A DNA stretch of 21,912 nt, from positions 1-21,912 of the forward strand of contig JBDRLC010000036.1 of NCBI GenBank assembly GCA_043813305.1, given 5' to 3'. A program made the position numbers and the translations under genes. A model generated the notes under the pieces. The model made no database searches. It was not told the origin of the DNA and saw only the letters and a program-made list of their open reading frames with translations. This document shows, one piece after another, positions 12,640 through 21,023 of this stretch; position 1 is the first letter of the stretch, and each line of letters begins with the position of its first letter. Source of the stretch: JAHIZC01 sp043813305. Its GTDB lineage: Bacteria > Omnitrophota > Gorgyraeia > Gygaellales > Profunditerraquicolaceae.

Positions 12640-12733
12640 ATAAGTTATGGACAATTATATAAAGAATATATCTGTCATAACTTATCTGTCCGAACTTATC
12701 CCCCCTTCTTGCTTTCGCAAGAAAGCATGGGGG
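12640..12733 (+). promoter_or_regulatory. Inverted repeats in the rplI-dnaB gap, including a hairpin covering the dnaB ribosome site
   Basis: ATAAGTTATG (12640-12649) is complementary to CATAACTTAT (12676-12685). The same left arm, read as ATAAGTT plus GGACA, can alternatively pair with TGTCCGAACTTAT (12687-12699). Next, CCCCC (12701-12705) can pair with GGGGG (12729-12733) around an inner TTCTTGC/GCAAGAA stem (12706-12712 and 12717-12723). GGGGG is the only candidate Shine-Dalgarno for dnaB, so the hairpin could limit its translation. No T-run follows, so it is not a standard terminator. Confidence 0.5.
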
Positions 12734-12737
12734 ATTA

Positions 12738-14087
12738 ATGCGCTCATTTAAGATGCCACAAATTGCGTTAGAGAAAATACCACCGCAGAACTTAGAAGCT
12801 GAGATGGCAGTGTTGGGCTCTATGTTGCTGGACGAGGAAGCGATTAGTGCCGCCTGTGAATCGCTGGAAAGAACTTCATTTTATAAAGATTCCCACCAGA
12901 AAATCTTCGAGTCAATAGTCAGCCTTTTTAACGCCAATAAAGCAGTCGATTTGGTAACCCTGACCGATGCATTGAAGAAGGATGCCGCCCTTGATGATAT
13001 CGGAGGCGCAAGTTACCTGACCGCTTTAGTCAACTCTGTTCCTACGGCGGCTAATATCGGCCATTATGTAAGTATCGTTAAAGAAAAGAGCATCCTCAGG
13101 ACGCTGATAAATAACGCCACCAGGATAGTCTCTCTCTGTTATGAGAGCGAGGGGAATGTTGACGAGGTGGTAGATAATGCAGAGAGGTTCATATTTGAAA
13201 TCAGTGACAGGAGAAGCCAGGGCACATATTCACACCTCAAAGAGATTGTAAAAGATAGTATCGAGACTATAGATAAGCTTTATCAAAGAAAAGAACATGT
13301 TACGGGAGTACCTACCGGGTATGTTGATTTTGATGTTAAGACCGCAGGTTTGCAGTCTTCCGATTTAATCGTAATCGCCGGCAGGCCATCCATGGGAAAG
13401 AGTGCCTTTGCTATTGGTATAGCCGAATACGTGGGTGTGACCGAGAAGGCTCCTGTAGCGCTCTTTAGTTTAGAGATGTCCAAAGAGCAGCTGGTACAGA
13501 GGATGCTTTGTTCGCATGCCCGGGTAGATGCCCACAAGGTAAGGACCGGTTATCTGGCGACTTCCGATTGGCCGCGCCTGACCGCAGCAGCAGGAAAACT
13601 ATCTGAAGCGCCGATATTTATTGATGATACTCCTGCAATTAGCGTCATGGAATTAAGGGCAAGAGCACGGCGATTGAAAGCGCACCACGATATAAAACTG
13701 ATTATGCTCGATTATATGCAATTGATGCGCGGTTCAACCGGGATGGAGAATAGACAGCAGGAAATCTCTGAGATCTCGCGTTCTTTAAAGGCGCTGGCAC
13801 GGGAATTACATGTACCGGTTGTGGCGATCAGCCAGTTATCCAGGGCTGTTGAGTCGCGTACAGATCATCGGCCGCAGCTTTCTGATCTTAGGGAGTCCGG
13901 GGCAATAGAGCAGGATGCGGATGTGGTGGTTCTGATATTGAGAGAAGAGTATTATAATCCTACACCGGATAATCAAGGTAAGGCAGAGGTAATTATCGCC
14001 AAGCAGCGTAACGGCCCGGTAGGATCAGTACCGCTGACCTTTATTAAGGAATATACCAGGTTTGAAAATATTGCGAGGATGGAATAA
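12738..14087 (+). CDS. dnaB: Replicative DNA helicase
   Basis: DnaB is the hexameric fork helicase. The 449 residues show the N-terminal domain (PPQNLEAEMAVLGSMLLDEEA, ~15-110) and the RecA-like C-terminal ATPase: Walker A GRPSMGKS (215-222), FSLEMSKEQLVQRM, the Walker B region IKLIMLDYMQLM, and SQLSRAVESR...LSDLRESGAIEQDADVV. No intein is seen. ATG 12738 is taken as start (GGGGG 4 nt away); ATG 12753 is a possible alternative removing five residues. Following rplI is the common arrangement. The stop TAATG overlaps bamA's ATG by one base, an unusual coupling of a replication gene to an envelope gene. Confidence 0.95.
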   Translation: MRSFKMPQIALEKIPPQNLEAEMAVLGSMLLDEEAISAACESLERTSFYKDSHQKIFESIVSLFNANKAVDLVTLTDALKKDAALDDIGGASYLTALVNSVPTAANIGHYVSIVKEKSILRTLINNATRIVSLCYESEGNVDEVVDNAERFIFEISDRRSQGTYSHLKEIVKDSIETIDKLYQRKEHVTGVPTGYVDFDVKTAGLQSSDLIVIAGRPSMGKSAFAIGIAEYVGVTEKAPVALFSLEMSKEQLVQRMLCSHARVDAHKVRTGYLATSDWPRLTAAAGKLSEAPIFIDDTPAISVMELRARARRLKAHHDIKLIMLDYMQLMRGSTGMENRQQEISEISRSLKALARELHVPVVAISQLSRAVESRTDHRPQLSDLRESGAIEQDADVVVLILREEYYNPTPDNQGKAEVIIAKQRNGPVGSVPLTFIKEYTRFENIARME

Positions 14088-16429
14088 TGAGAAAACTATT
14101 TTTAACAATCCTGATATCTTGTATTATCCTAAATTTTTGCCTACCTTCAATATTTGCCCAGGTAGAAGAAGTACCACTTAAAAGTCCTGCCTCGGTAGTC
14201 AAATTAGTAACCGCGATAGAAGTTGAAGGAAATAAATCAATCAGTACTAATAAAATCATATCTAAGATGAAGACCCGCATCAGCAGCCCTTATCAGGAGA
14301 ACATCATCAGCGACGATTTAAAACGTCTTTATCTTTTAGGTTTTTTCAGCGATATAAAGATTGATACTGAAGATTATAAAGAAGGAGTGAAGATCATAGT
14401 CAGGGTTGTGGAGAGGCCGATTATTGAGAAAGTCGAGCTTTTTGGTATCAGGAGGCTGACTGCCAGACAGGAGAGCCTTAAGCAAGAATTAAAGACTAGG
14501 GAAAGCCAGCATCTTGATTATCCGAGCCTCGCCGAAGATGTACGCACGTTGAAGAAAATGTATGAAAAGAAGGGTTTTTCCGACGTGACTATTAGTCATC
14601 AGGTAGATATCGACAAGGAGACTAATAAAGCTAAGGTTAAATTTACAGTCAGTGAGGGCAGGAAGGTAAGGATTAAAAATATCTTTGTCGAAGGAAATCT
14701 CAGTTTCCTCGACCGGCGGATTTTACGATTAATCAAGACCAAGAGGGCGTGGCTTTTGAATGCCGGGATATTAAAGGATGATGTATTAGCGGAGGATATG
14801 GAGAGGATAAAGGCTTTTTACAGGAAGGAAGGATTTACTGATGTAGAGGTCGATTTTGAAACAAAATCCGATGAACGGAAAGCTTACCTACTATACATCA
14901 CCATAAAAATCAAAGAAGGTAAAAGATACCTGGTGGGGAATATCTCGATCCAAGGTAATAATGATTTATCTAAAGATTTGATCTTGGCAAGATTAGAGCA
15001 TTGTGTGCCGGGTAAGGTTTTTAGTCAGGAGGCTTTAAAAGAAGATATCGCGAATATTCAGAGTCTTTATTTTGATAAAGGATACATATCCAACCAGATA
15101 CAGGAAGCCACCTCTTTAAATCCTTACACCACAAGAGTGGATATTGTTTATAATATCGCCGAAAATGAAATAACCTATGTGAATAAGATCAGGGTAGTGG
15201 GTAATGTTAAGACAAAAGATGTGGTTGTACGGCGGGAATTAAGGATATACCCCGGAGACAGATTCGACGGTGATAAATTAAAGAGGAGCAAGGAGAGGTT
15301 GCAAAATTTAGGATTCTTTGAAGAAGTTGGATACGATGCCAAAGATACAGAAGTCCCTAATAAAAAAGATTTAGTCGTAGAAGTGAAGGAATCAAAAACC
15401 GGTGCTTTTAGTTTCGGCGGCGGGTACAGTACGGTTGATCAATTCGTAGGTTTTGTTGAAATCGAACAGAAGAATTTCGACTGGAGAAATTTTCCTTATT
15501 TTACCGGTGCCGGACAGAATTTGACATTGCGTGCATCATTCGGATCAGTCAGCAGTGGTTTTGACCTGAGCTTTACCGAACCCTGGATTTTTGATTATCC
15601 GGTATCATTCGGTTTTGATCTTTATAAGCGACAGCACGAGCGCGAAGAGGATATCGGCTATGGATATGATCAGGATATCACCGGCGGAGATATACGCCTG
15701 GGCACAGAGGTCTCAGAATACTTAAGGGCAAATTTGGTTTATAGATATGACAACATTAAGATAGCCGATGTAGCGATAGAAGCTTCCAGCGACCTAAAGA
15801 GCGAAGAGGGCAAGAATGTAATCAGCAGCTTAAGGCCGGGTATAACCTTTGACACCCGCGACAATGTATTTTATCCCAGAAAAGGGAATCTCTTCAGCAG
15901 CTCTCTGGAGTGGGCTGGAGGTCCTTTCGCAGGAGATAAAGAATTCTGGAAATATTATGGCGTAGCTTCACAATATTTTCCGTTATTCAAGAACTCTGCT
16001 TTAGAATTTAAAGCCAGGATAGGGCTGGCAGATGTTTACAGCACTACTGAAAAAGTACCGATTTATGAGAGGTTCTTTGCCGGAGGTGCTTCTACGGTGA
16101 GAGGCTACGAAGAAAGGTCCCTGGGCCCGATTGATTCTGCTTCCAAAGATCCTTTAGGCGGAGAGTCGATGCTCGTCGGTAATATTGAGTATACTCATCC
16201 GGTATTAGATTTCTTGAAAGCAGCAGTCTTTTATGATATCGGTAATGTTTGGGGTAAGATGAATGATCTAGGTTCAAGCGGCCTGAAGTCAAGCGTGGGC
16301 TTAGGGTTTAGGATTAAGACGCCTATCGGCCCGATTAAGCTGGACTATGGAATACCTTTAGATAAAGCGCCCGGAGAGGATGATACAAAAAGCGGTAGAT
16401 TCCACTTTAGCGCAGGACACGCGTTTTAA
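14087..16429 (+). CDS. bamA: Outer-membrane protein assembly factor BamA
   Basis: BamA inserts beta-barrel proteins in the outer membrane. The 780 residues begin with a signal peptide (MRKLFLTILISCIILNFCLP...FAQ, cleavage around 24). About five POTRA domains follow (~41-437), recognisable by repeats such as VEGNKSISTNKII, VFVEGNLSFL-like IFVEGNLSFLDRRIL, ISIQGNNDLSKDLIL and IRVVGNVKTKDVVVRREL. The C-terminal barrel (~440-780) contains VRGYEERSLGP, the conserved loop-6 VRGY, and ends with a terminal Phe (HFSAGHAF), as an outer-membrane beta signal should. It shows that the cell has an outer membrane. It heads the envelope cluster and is followed by skp and the lpx genes, a widely conserved order. 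Confidence 0.95.
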   Translation: MRKLFLTILISCIILNFCLPSIFAQVEEVPLKSPASVVKLVTAIEVEGNKSISTNKIISKMKTRISSPYQENIISDDLKRLYLLGFFSDIKIDTEDYKEGVKIIVRVVERPIIEKVELFGIRRLTARQESLKQELKTRESQHLDYPSLAEDVRTLKKMYEKKGFSDVTISHQVDIDKETNKAKVKFTVSEGRKVRIKNIFVEGNLSFLDRRILRLIKTKRAWLLNAGILKDDVLAEDMERIKAFYRKEGFTDVEVDFETKSDERKAYLLYITIKIKEGKRYLVGNISIQGNNDLSKDLILARLEHCVPGKVFSQEALKEDIANIQSLYFDKGYISNQIQEATSLNPYTTRVDIVYNIAENEITYVNKIRVVGNVKTKDVVVRRELRIYPGDRFDGDKLKRSKERLQNLGFFEEVGYDAKDTEVPNKKDLVVEVKESKTGAFSFGGGYSTVDQFVGFVEIEQKNFDWRNFPYFTGAGQNLTLRASFGSVSSGFDLSFTEPWIFDYPVSFGFDLYKRQHEREEDIGYGYDQDITGGDIRLGTEVSEYLRANLVYRYDNIKIADVAIEASSDLKSEEGKNVISSLRPGITFDTRDNVFYPRKGNLFSSSLEWAGGPFAGDKEFWKYYGVASQYFPLFKNSALEFKARIGLADVYSTTEKVPIYERFFAGGASTVRGYEERSLGPIDSASKDPLGGESMLVGNIEYTHPVLDFLKAAVFYDIGNVWGKMNDLGSSGLKSSVGLGFRIKTPIGPIKLDYGIPLDKAPGEDDTKSGRFHFSAGHAF

Positions 16430-16452
16430 AAACAAAAAAAGGAGGATGTGGG

Positions 16453-16962
16453 ATGAAAAGAATCACTGCAATTTTGTTGGGAGCATTTTTGACTTTGAGT
16501 ATTGCTTCAGGTATAGCTTTGGCGGCGGAGAAATTTGCTTACGTTGATTTAAGTAAGATCTTTAGTGAATATGGCAAGACTAAAGATTACGATAAGACCC
16601 TGGGTGAAAAAGAAGAAGCTTATACCACAGAAAGAGAAAAGAAGGTAGATGAGATCAAAAAGCTGCAGGATAAGTTAAATCTATTAAGCGATAAAGAGAA
16701 GGAAGCACAAAAACCGGGCTTGGAAGAAAAGGCTAATAGCCTGCAGAATTATGATCGGCAGCAACAGACTGATTTACGTAAAGAGCAAGATGAAAAAATG
16801 AAAGAATTGATGAAGGATATTGAAGAAGCAATCAGCAAATACGCTAAGAAAGAAGGGTATACTTTTGTTTTTAATGACCGGGTTTTAGTTTATCAGGATA
16901 AGGGATTCGATATAACCGATCAGGTTATAGATATTCTTAATAAGGGCTATAAAAAGAGGTAA
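16453..16962 (+). CDS. skp: Periplasmic chaperone, OmpH/Skp family
   Basis: The 169 residues have a signal peptide (MKRITAILLGAFLTLSIASG IALA, cut before AEK at ~24), then the conserved FAYVDLSKIFSEYGKTKDYD and a long charged helical region (~50-130) forming the tentacle coiled coil, ending with YTFVFNDRVLVYQDKGFDIT. Skp holds unfolded outer-membrane proteins on their way to BamA, which lies 23 nt upstream. AAAGGAGGAT gives a strong ribosome site. The stop is directly joined to the lpxD ATG with no spacer. Confidence 0.92.
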   Translation: MKRITAILLGAFLTLSIASGIALAAEKFAYVDLSKIFSEYGKTKDYDKTLGEKEEAYTTEREKKVDEIKKLQDKLNLLSDKEKEAQKPGLEEKANSLQNYDRQQQTDLRKEQDEKMKELMKDIEEAISKYAKKEGYTFVFNDRVLVYQDKGFDITDQVIDILNKGYKKR

Positions 16963-18000
16963 ATGCGAAAGACTCTTAAGGAAATCGCCGAAATTATAGG
17001 CGGAGAAGTAGTCGGAGATGATGGTGTAGTAATTACAGGAGTCTCTGGGATCAAGGAGGCGCGTAAAGGAGAGATTACCTTTGTCGCTAATCCGAAATAC
17101 TTCTCTTTGATGGAGAAGACGCACGCTTCGGCGATCGTCACCCCCATGGAGATCGAAAATGCCTCTAAGCCGATTATCCGCACCGAGAATCCTTCGTTAG
17201 CATTCACAAAGATAATCTCTTCTTTTATGCCCTGTGGCGTAATCCATCCCAAAGGAATTCACTCAACAGCATTAATCGGTAAGGATGCGGTCATTGGCAA
17301 GAACGTGGCTATCGGGCCTTATGCGGTTATAGAAGATGATGTTACTATCCAAGATAATTCTATAATTTATTCCGGATGTTATGTTGGACACCATACCAAT
17401 GTCGGAAGCGATAGCCTAATCTATTCTAATGTTTCTATCCGGGAGTATACCGCGATAGGTAAGAGGGTAATAATTCACAGCGGTACCGTTATCGGCTCGG
17501 ATGGGTTTGGTTTTGCAACGATTAAAGGCGGACACCATAAGATTCCTCAGGTGGGGATAGTGGAGATCGGTGATGACGTGGAGATCGGCGCCAATGTGAC
17601 TATTGACCGTGCCCGGTTTGATAAGACAATTATCGGATGCGGCTGCAAGATCGATAATCTGGTGCAGATCGCTCATAATGTGGCAATCGGTGAAAATTCT
17701 ATAATAGTTGCTCAAGTAGGGATTTCCGGAAGCACGACGATCGGAAAGAATGTTATCCTGGCGGGTCAGGCAGGTTTGGTTGGGCATATTACCGTTGGGG
17801 ACGGGGCAGTAGTAGGAGCCCAAGGGGGAGTGACTAAATCCATACCTCCCAAGACATTCGTTTCGGGGTATCCTGCCAGGCCTCATGACGAGGCAATGCG
17901 GGTCTACGCCTGCGCTCAGCATCTTCCTGAGTTACTCGAGACAGTGAAGAAACTAGAAAAAAAGATAGCAGAGCTAGAAACAAAATTGAAAAACAAATAA
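16963..18000 (+). CDS. lpxD: UDP-3-O-(3-hydroxyacyl)glucosamine N-acyltransferase
   Basis: LpxD adds the second acyl chain in lipid A synthesis. The 345 residues have the N-terminal uridine-binding domain (LKEIAEIIGGEVVGDDGVVI, GDITFV-like GEITFVANPKY), then a left-handed beta helix of hexapeptide repeats from ~97 to 290, with catalytic His238 in VQIAHNV and HITVGDGAVVGAQGGV. A short C-terminal coiled coil (~322-344) fits the trimerisation helix. Starts immediately after skp. Length is typical. Confidence 0.95.
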   Translation: MRKTLKEIAEIIGGEVVGDDGVVITGVSGIKEARKGEITFVANPKYFSLMEKTHASAIVTPMEIENASKPIIRTENPSLAFTKIISSFMPCGVIHPKGIHSTALIGKDAVIGKNVAIGPYAVIEDDVTIQDNSIIYSGCYVGHHTNVGSDSLIYSNVSIREYTAIGKRVIIHSGTVIGSDGFGFATIKGGHHKIPQVGIVEIGDDVEIGANVTIDRARFDKTIIGCGCKIDNLVQIAHNVAIGENSIIVAQVGISGSTTIGKNVILAGQAGLVGHITVGDGAVVGAQGGVTKSIPPKTFVSGYPARPHDEAMRVYACAQHLPELLETVKKLEKKIAELETKLKNK

Positions 18001-18002
18001 TT

Positions 18003-19346
18003 ATGATTACCCGGCATACAGAAAAGCAAAAGACTATACAAAAAGAAGTCAGCTTGAATGGTGTAGGGCTGCATACGGCAAATAAGGTGAATATAAAATT
18101 TAAGCCCGCGGATGTGGACTGCGGTATTACCTTCGTCCGTACGGATTTGCCTGATCAGCCTAAGATTAAGGCCTCGATTGATAATTTACTTGCGCCATCA
18201 CGTTCCCTTAGGCGTACTTCCGTCGGTCATGATGATATTGAGGTACAGACTATAGAGCATTTGATGGCGGCATTGGCAGGGATTGGTATAGATAATATTA
18301 ATATCGAAATCGATAATAACGAGATCCCCGGGTTAGATGGTAGTAGTCTGGGGTTCTTTGAGATTTTGAATAAAGCAGGTATTAAAGAACAGGAGAAAGT
18401 TAAAAATTATTTTGCGATTAAAGATTCTATCTTTGTGGAAGAAGACGGGGCTTCTATTGTAGCATTGCCGGATAGTAAATTCAGAATTTCCTATACCTTA
18501 AGCTATGAACATCCGATGCTTAAATCAGGGTATCTGGAAGTAAATATGGATCCAGAGTTATTTAAGGAGGAGATCGCTTCAGCCCGTACGTTTTGCCTGG
18601 AGAATGAAGCTGCTGAATTACAGAATCAGGGTATGGGCCAGGGGGCGAACTATGAGAATACCCTGGTTGTAGGGAAAGAAGGAATCATAAAAAATAAGTT
18701 GCGCTTTGATGATGAATTCACCAGGCATAAGATACTGGATCTATTAGGGGATTTATATCTTTTAGGTTCGTCGATAAAAGGCCACATTATTGCTTTAAGG
18801 AGCGGCCACTCTTTGAATCTGAAGATGGTAAAAAAGTTAAGCCAACAGAAGCAGAGATATACTGCTGGAGGTGTTGGGACGATAGATAGCACCGGGTATC
18901 AGTTCAGTCCAGGGGAAGAGCTGGGTATAGAAGAGATTAAGAAAATACTTCCCCACCGGGACCCGTTTTTATTCGTGGATAGAGTTTTGCATCTTGAAGG
19001 AGGAAAGTGTGCTACTGGACTCAAGAACCTGTCCATAGATGATTATTTCTTTAAAGGCCATTTTCCTGGCAGGCCGGTAATGCCGGGAGTTTTGATCATT
19101 GAAGCAATGGCTCAAGTGGGCGGGATCATGATGCTCTCCCCTGAAGAAAACCGAGGAAAGTTAGCGTTTTTTATGGCGGCAAATAATATCAAATTTAGAA
19201 AAAGCGTTCTCCCCGGAGACCAGTTGATATTGGATGTTACGGCAGGGAAGATAAGATCCAAGACTGGCCAGGTGCATGCCAAGGCACTGGTTGAAGGGAA
19301 AGTGGTAGCCGAGGCGGATTTGATGTTCGCGTTAGTTGAAAGCTGA
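18003..19346 (+). CDS. lpxC-fabZ: Fused UDP-3-O-acyl-GlcNAc deacetylase / 3-hydroxyacyl-ACP dehydratase
   Basis: Residues 1-~290 are LpxC, the zinc deacetylase that commits UDP-acyl-GlcNAc to lipid A: VGLHTA at 21-26, E85/H86 in TIEHLMAAL, GLDGSS at 110-115, H242 and D246 in RHKILDLLGD, and H269 in RSGHSLN. E85, H86, H242, D246 and H269 correspond to the known catalytic and zinc-binding residues. Residues ~305-447 are FabZ: LPHRDPFLFVDRV, the catalytic HFPGRPVMPG with His353, and Glu367 in EAMAQVGG. The two are joined by a short linker with no stop, so the fusion is real in this sequence. LpxC-FabZ fusions are known from Bacteroidetes and some others. It begins 2 nt after lpxD and overlaps lpxA by one base. 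Confidence 0.95.
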   Translation: MITRHTEKQKTIQKEVSLNGVGLHTANKVNIKFKPADVDCGITFVRTDLPDQPKIKASIDNLLAPSRSLRRTSVGHDDIEVQTIEHLMAALAGIGIDNINIEIDNNEIPGLDGSSLGFFEILNKAGIKEQEKVKNYFAIKDSIFVEEDGASIVALPDSKFRISYTLSYEHPMLKSGYLEVNMDPELFKEEIASARTFCLENEAAELQNQGMGQGANYENTLVVGKEGIIKNKLRFDDEFTRHKILDLLGDLYLLGSSIKGHIIALRSGHSLNLKMVKKLSQQKQRYTAGGVGTIDSTGYQFSPGEELGIEEIKKILPHRDPFLFVDRVLHLEGGKCATGLKNLSIDDYFFKGHFPGRPVMPGVLIIEAMAQVGGIMMLSPEENRGKLAFFMAANNIKFRKSVLPGDQLILDVTAGKIRSKTGQVHAKALVEGKVVAEADLMFALVES

Positions 19347-20134
19347 TGAAGCAGATACATCCTACAGCAGTTATCTCTAAGAGAGCGAAATTGTCCGACG
19401 ATATTCAGGTCGGCCCTTATGCTATTATCGCAGGTGATGTTACTATCGGTAGTGGTTCTAAGATCGGTTCGCACTGCGTGATTACCGGCGATACTTCTAT
19501 AGGTTGTGGTTGCGAGGTATTTACCGGAGCGGTAGTCGGAAGTCGGCCGCAGGATTTAAAATATAGAGGCGAGAAAGTATTCTTAGAAATAGGAGATAAT
19601 AATATAATCCGTGAATATTGTACTTTTAATCTGGGTACAGAAAAAGGCGCAAAGACAGTTATAGGTAACAATAACCTTTTTATGGCTTATGCACATGTGG
19701 CTCATGACTGTATGGTTGGTAATAACTGCGTAATTGCAAATAATGGGACACTCGCCGGCCACGTTACGATCGAAGACAGGGCTGTAGTAGGAGGATTAAC
19801 TGCCATACATCAGTTTGTCAGAGTAGGTACCCTTTCGATTATCGGCGGATGTTCAAAAGTAGTGAAGGATATCCCGCCTTATGCTACTTGTGACGGGCAT
19901 CCTGCCTTAGTTTACGGATTAAATCTGGTCGGCCTAAAACGCAATAATGTCGGGCAAGATTCACTAAAAAACCTCAACCGCGCTTTCAAGATTCTCTTTA
20001 ATGAAGGCCTCACTACTAAACACTCGTTAGAAAAAATTGAAAAAGAAATCCCGCAAACCACGGAAGTCTCCTATCTGATTAAATTCATTAGAGGTTCAAA
20101 ACGGGGAATATCCCGTTCCGTACGTAAGTCTTAA
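19346..20134 (+). CDS. lpxA: UDP-N-acetylglucosamine acyltransferase
   Basis: LpxA performs the first lipid A step, O-acylating UDP-GlcNAc made by GlmU. The 262 residues are a left-handed beta helix (IHPTAVISKRAKLSDDIQVG onward) with catalytic His120 in AHVAHDCMVGN, HQFVRVG (H155) and IIGGCSKVVKDIPPYA, followed by the C-terminal helical domain from ~195 (VGLKRNNVGQDSL). Length is usual. The TGATG overlap with the lpxC-fabZ stop indicates coupling. The chain-length preference cannot be read reliably from the sequence alone. Confidence 0.95.
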   Translation: MKQIHPTAVISKRAKLSDDIQVGPYAIIAGDVTIGSGSKIGSHCVITGDTSIGCGCEVFTGAVVGSRPQDLKYRGEKVFLEIGDNNIIREYCTFNLGTEKGAKTVIGNNNLFMAYAHVAHDCMVGNNCVIANNGTLAGHVTIEDRAVVGGLTAIHQFVRVGTLSIIGGCSKVVKDIPPYATCDGHPALVYGLNLVGLKRNNVGQDSLKNLNRAFKILFNEGLTTKHSLEKIEKEIPQTTEVSYLIKFIRGSKRGISRSVRKS

Positions 20135-20145
20135 GAGCTAGGATT

Positions 20146-20952
20146 ATGGAAAGATTAGGCCTGATTGCAGGTAATAGAAAATTTCCTTTTATATTCTCTT
20201 CTGCCGCAAAGAGGCAGAATTATTATATTGTTGCCATAGCGATCAAGGGAGATACCTCGCCGAGTCTTAAGAATTTTGTTGATAAAATCCATTGGTTGAG
20301 CCTTAGTGATTTTAGCCGGGTGCCTGAGATCTTTAAGCGGGAGGGCATAACCAAGATAGTCATGGCAGGGCAGATCTCGCCCTCCAGGCTGTTTAGCAAA
20401 GAAATATATAGAGACAAGCAGCTGAAAGAATTGCTTATTAATTTAAAAGATAAAAAAGCAGCTACGATATTCGGCAAGATTGCCGATAGGCTGGAAGAAT
20501 CAGGGCTGCAACTATTAAATTCTACGATTTTTCTTGAAGATTTTATGCCTGTTAAGGGTACGCTTACCAGTTGCGGGCCTGATGCTGCAGTCCGGGAAGA
20601 TATTGATTTCGGGTTATCTCTAGTCAAAGAAATCGCCAATTTGGATATTGGTCAGACTATCGCAGTAAAGGATAAAGCAGTAGTTGCTGTTGAGGCTTTA
20701 GAAGGGACGGATAATCTGATTTTGCGTGCGGGTAAGATTACTCGCGGCAGGGGCTTTACTGTAGTTAAGGTAAGCAGGCCTAAGCAGGATTTAAGATTTG
20801 ACGTACCGGTAGTAGGTTTAAATACATTAAAAAACCTTAAAAAAGCGGGTGCGAGGTGCCTGGCAATCGAAGCCGGTAAGACTCTTTTTATCGATCAGAG
20901 ACAATCGGTAGAGCTAGCAGAAAAGAAAGGTATCAGTATTGTTGCAGTGTAG
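20146..20952 (+). CDS. lpxI: UDP-2,3-diacylglucosamine diphosphatase, LpxI type (DUF1009)
   Basis: LpxI hydrolyses UDP-2,3-diacylglucosamine to lipid X plus UMP and replaces the unrelated LpxH in many bacteria. The 268 residues show the N-terminal GLIAGNRKFP and the C-terminal domain signature: GKIADRLEESGLQLLNST, AVEALEGTDNLI and KVSRPKQDLRFDVPVVGLNTL. The position straight after lpxA is the usual one for LpxI and supports the role. The ribosome site is weak (CTAGGATT). lpxB is not in the window. Confidence 0.93.
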   Translation: MERLGLIAGNRKFPFIFSSAAKRQNYYIVAIAIKGDTSPSLKNFVDKIHWLSLSDFSRVPEIFKREGITKIVMAGQISPSRLFSKEIYRDKQLKELLINLKDKKAATIFGKIADRLEESGLQLLNSTIFLEDFMPVKGTLTSCGPDAAVREDIDFGLSLVKEIANLDIGQTIAVKDKAVVAVEALEGTDNLILRAGKITRGRGFTVVKVSRPKQDLRFDVPVVGLNTLKNLKKAGARCLAIEAGKTLFIDQRQSVELAEKKGISIVAV

Positions 20953-20981
20953 ATATTTTTTTTGTAGTTACTTTAAAATCC

Positions 20982-21004
20982 GGGGCCTTGTAGTATGAGG
21001 CCCC
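20982..21004. terminator. Possible terminator hairpin after lpxI
   Basis: GGGGCCT (20982-20988) and AGGCCCC (20998-21004) form a perfect 7-bp GC-rich stem with a 9-nt loop, in the 71-nt gap between lpxI and the radical SAM gene. Only AAAGTTT follows, so the classic T-run is missing; a T8 run lies upstream at about 20955-20963. It may end the envelope operon inefficiently or protect mRNA ends. Confidence 0.4.
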
Positions 21005-21023
21005 AAAGTTTCAGAAAATAAAT

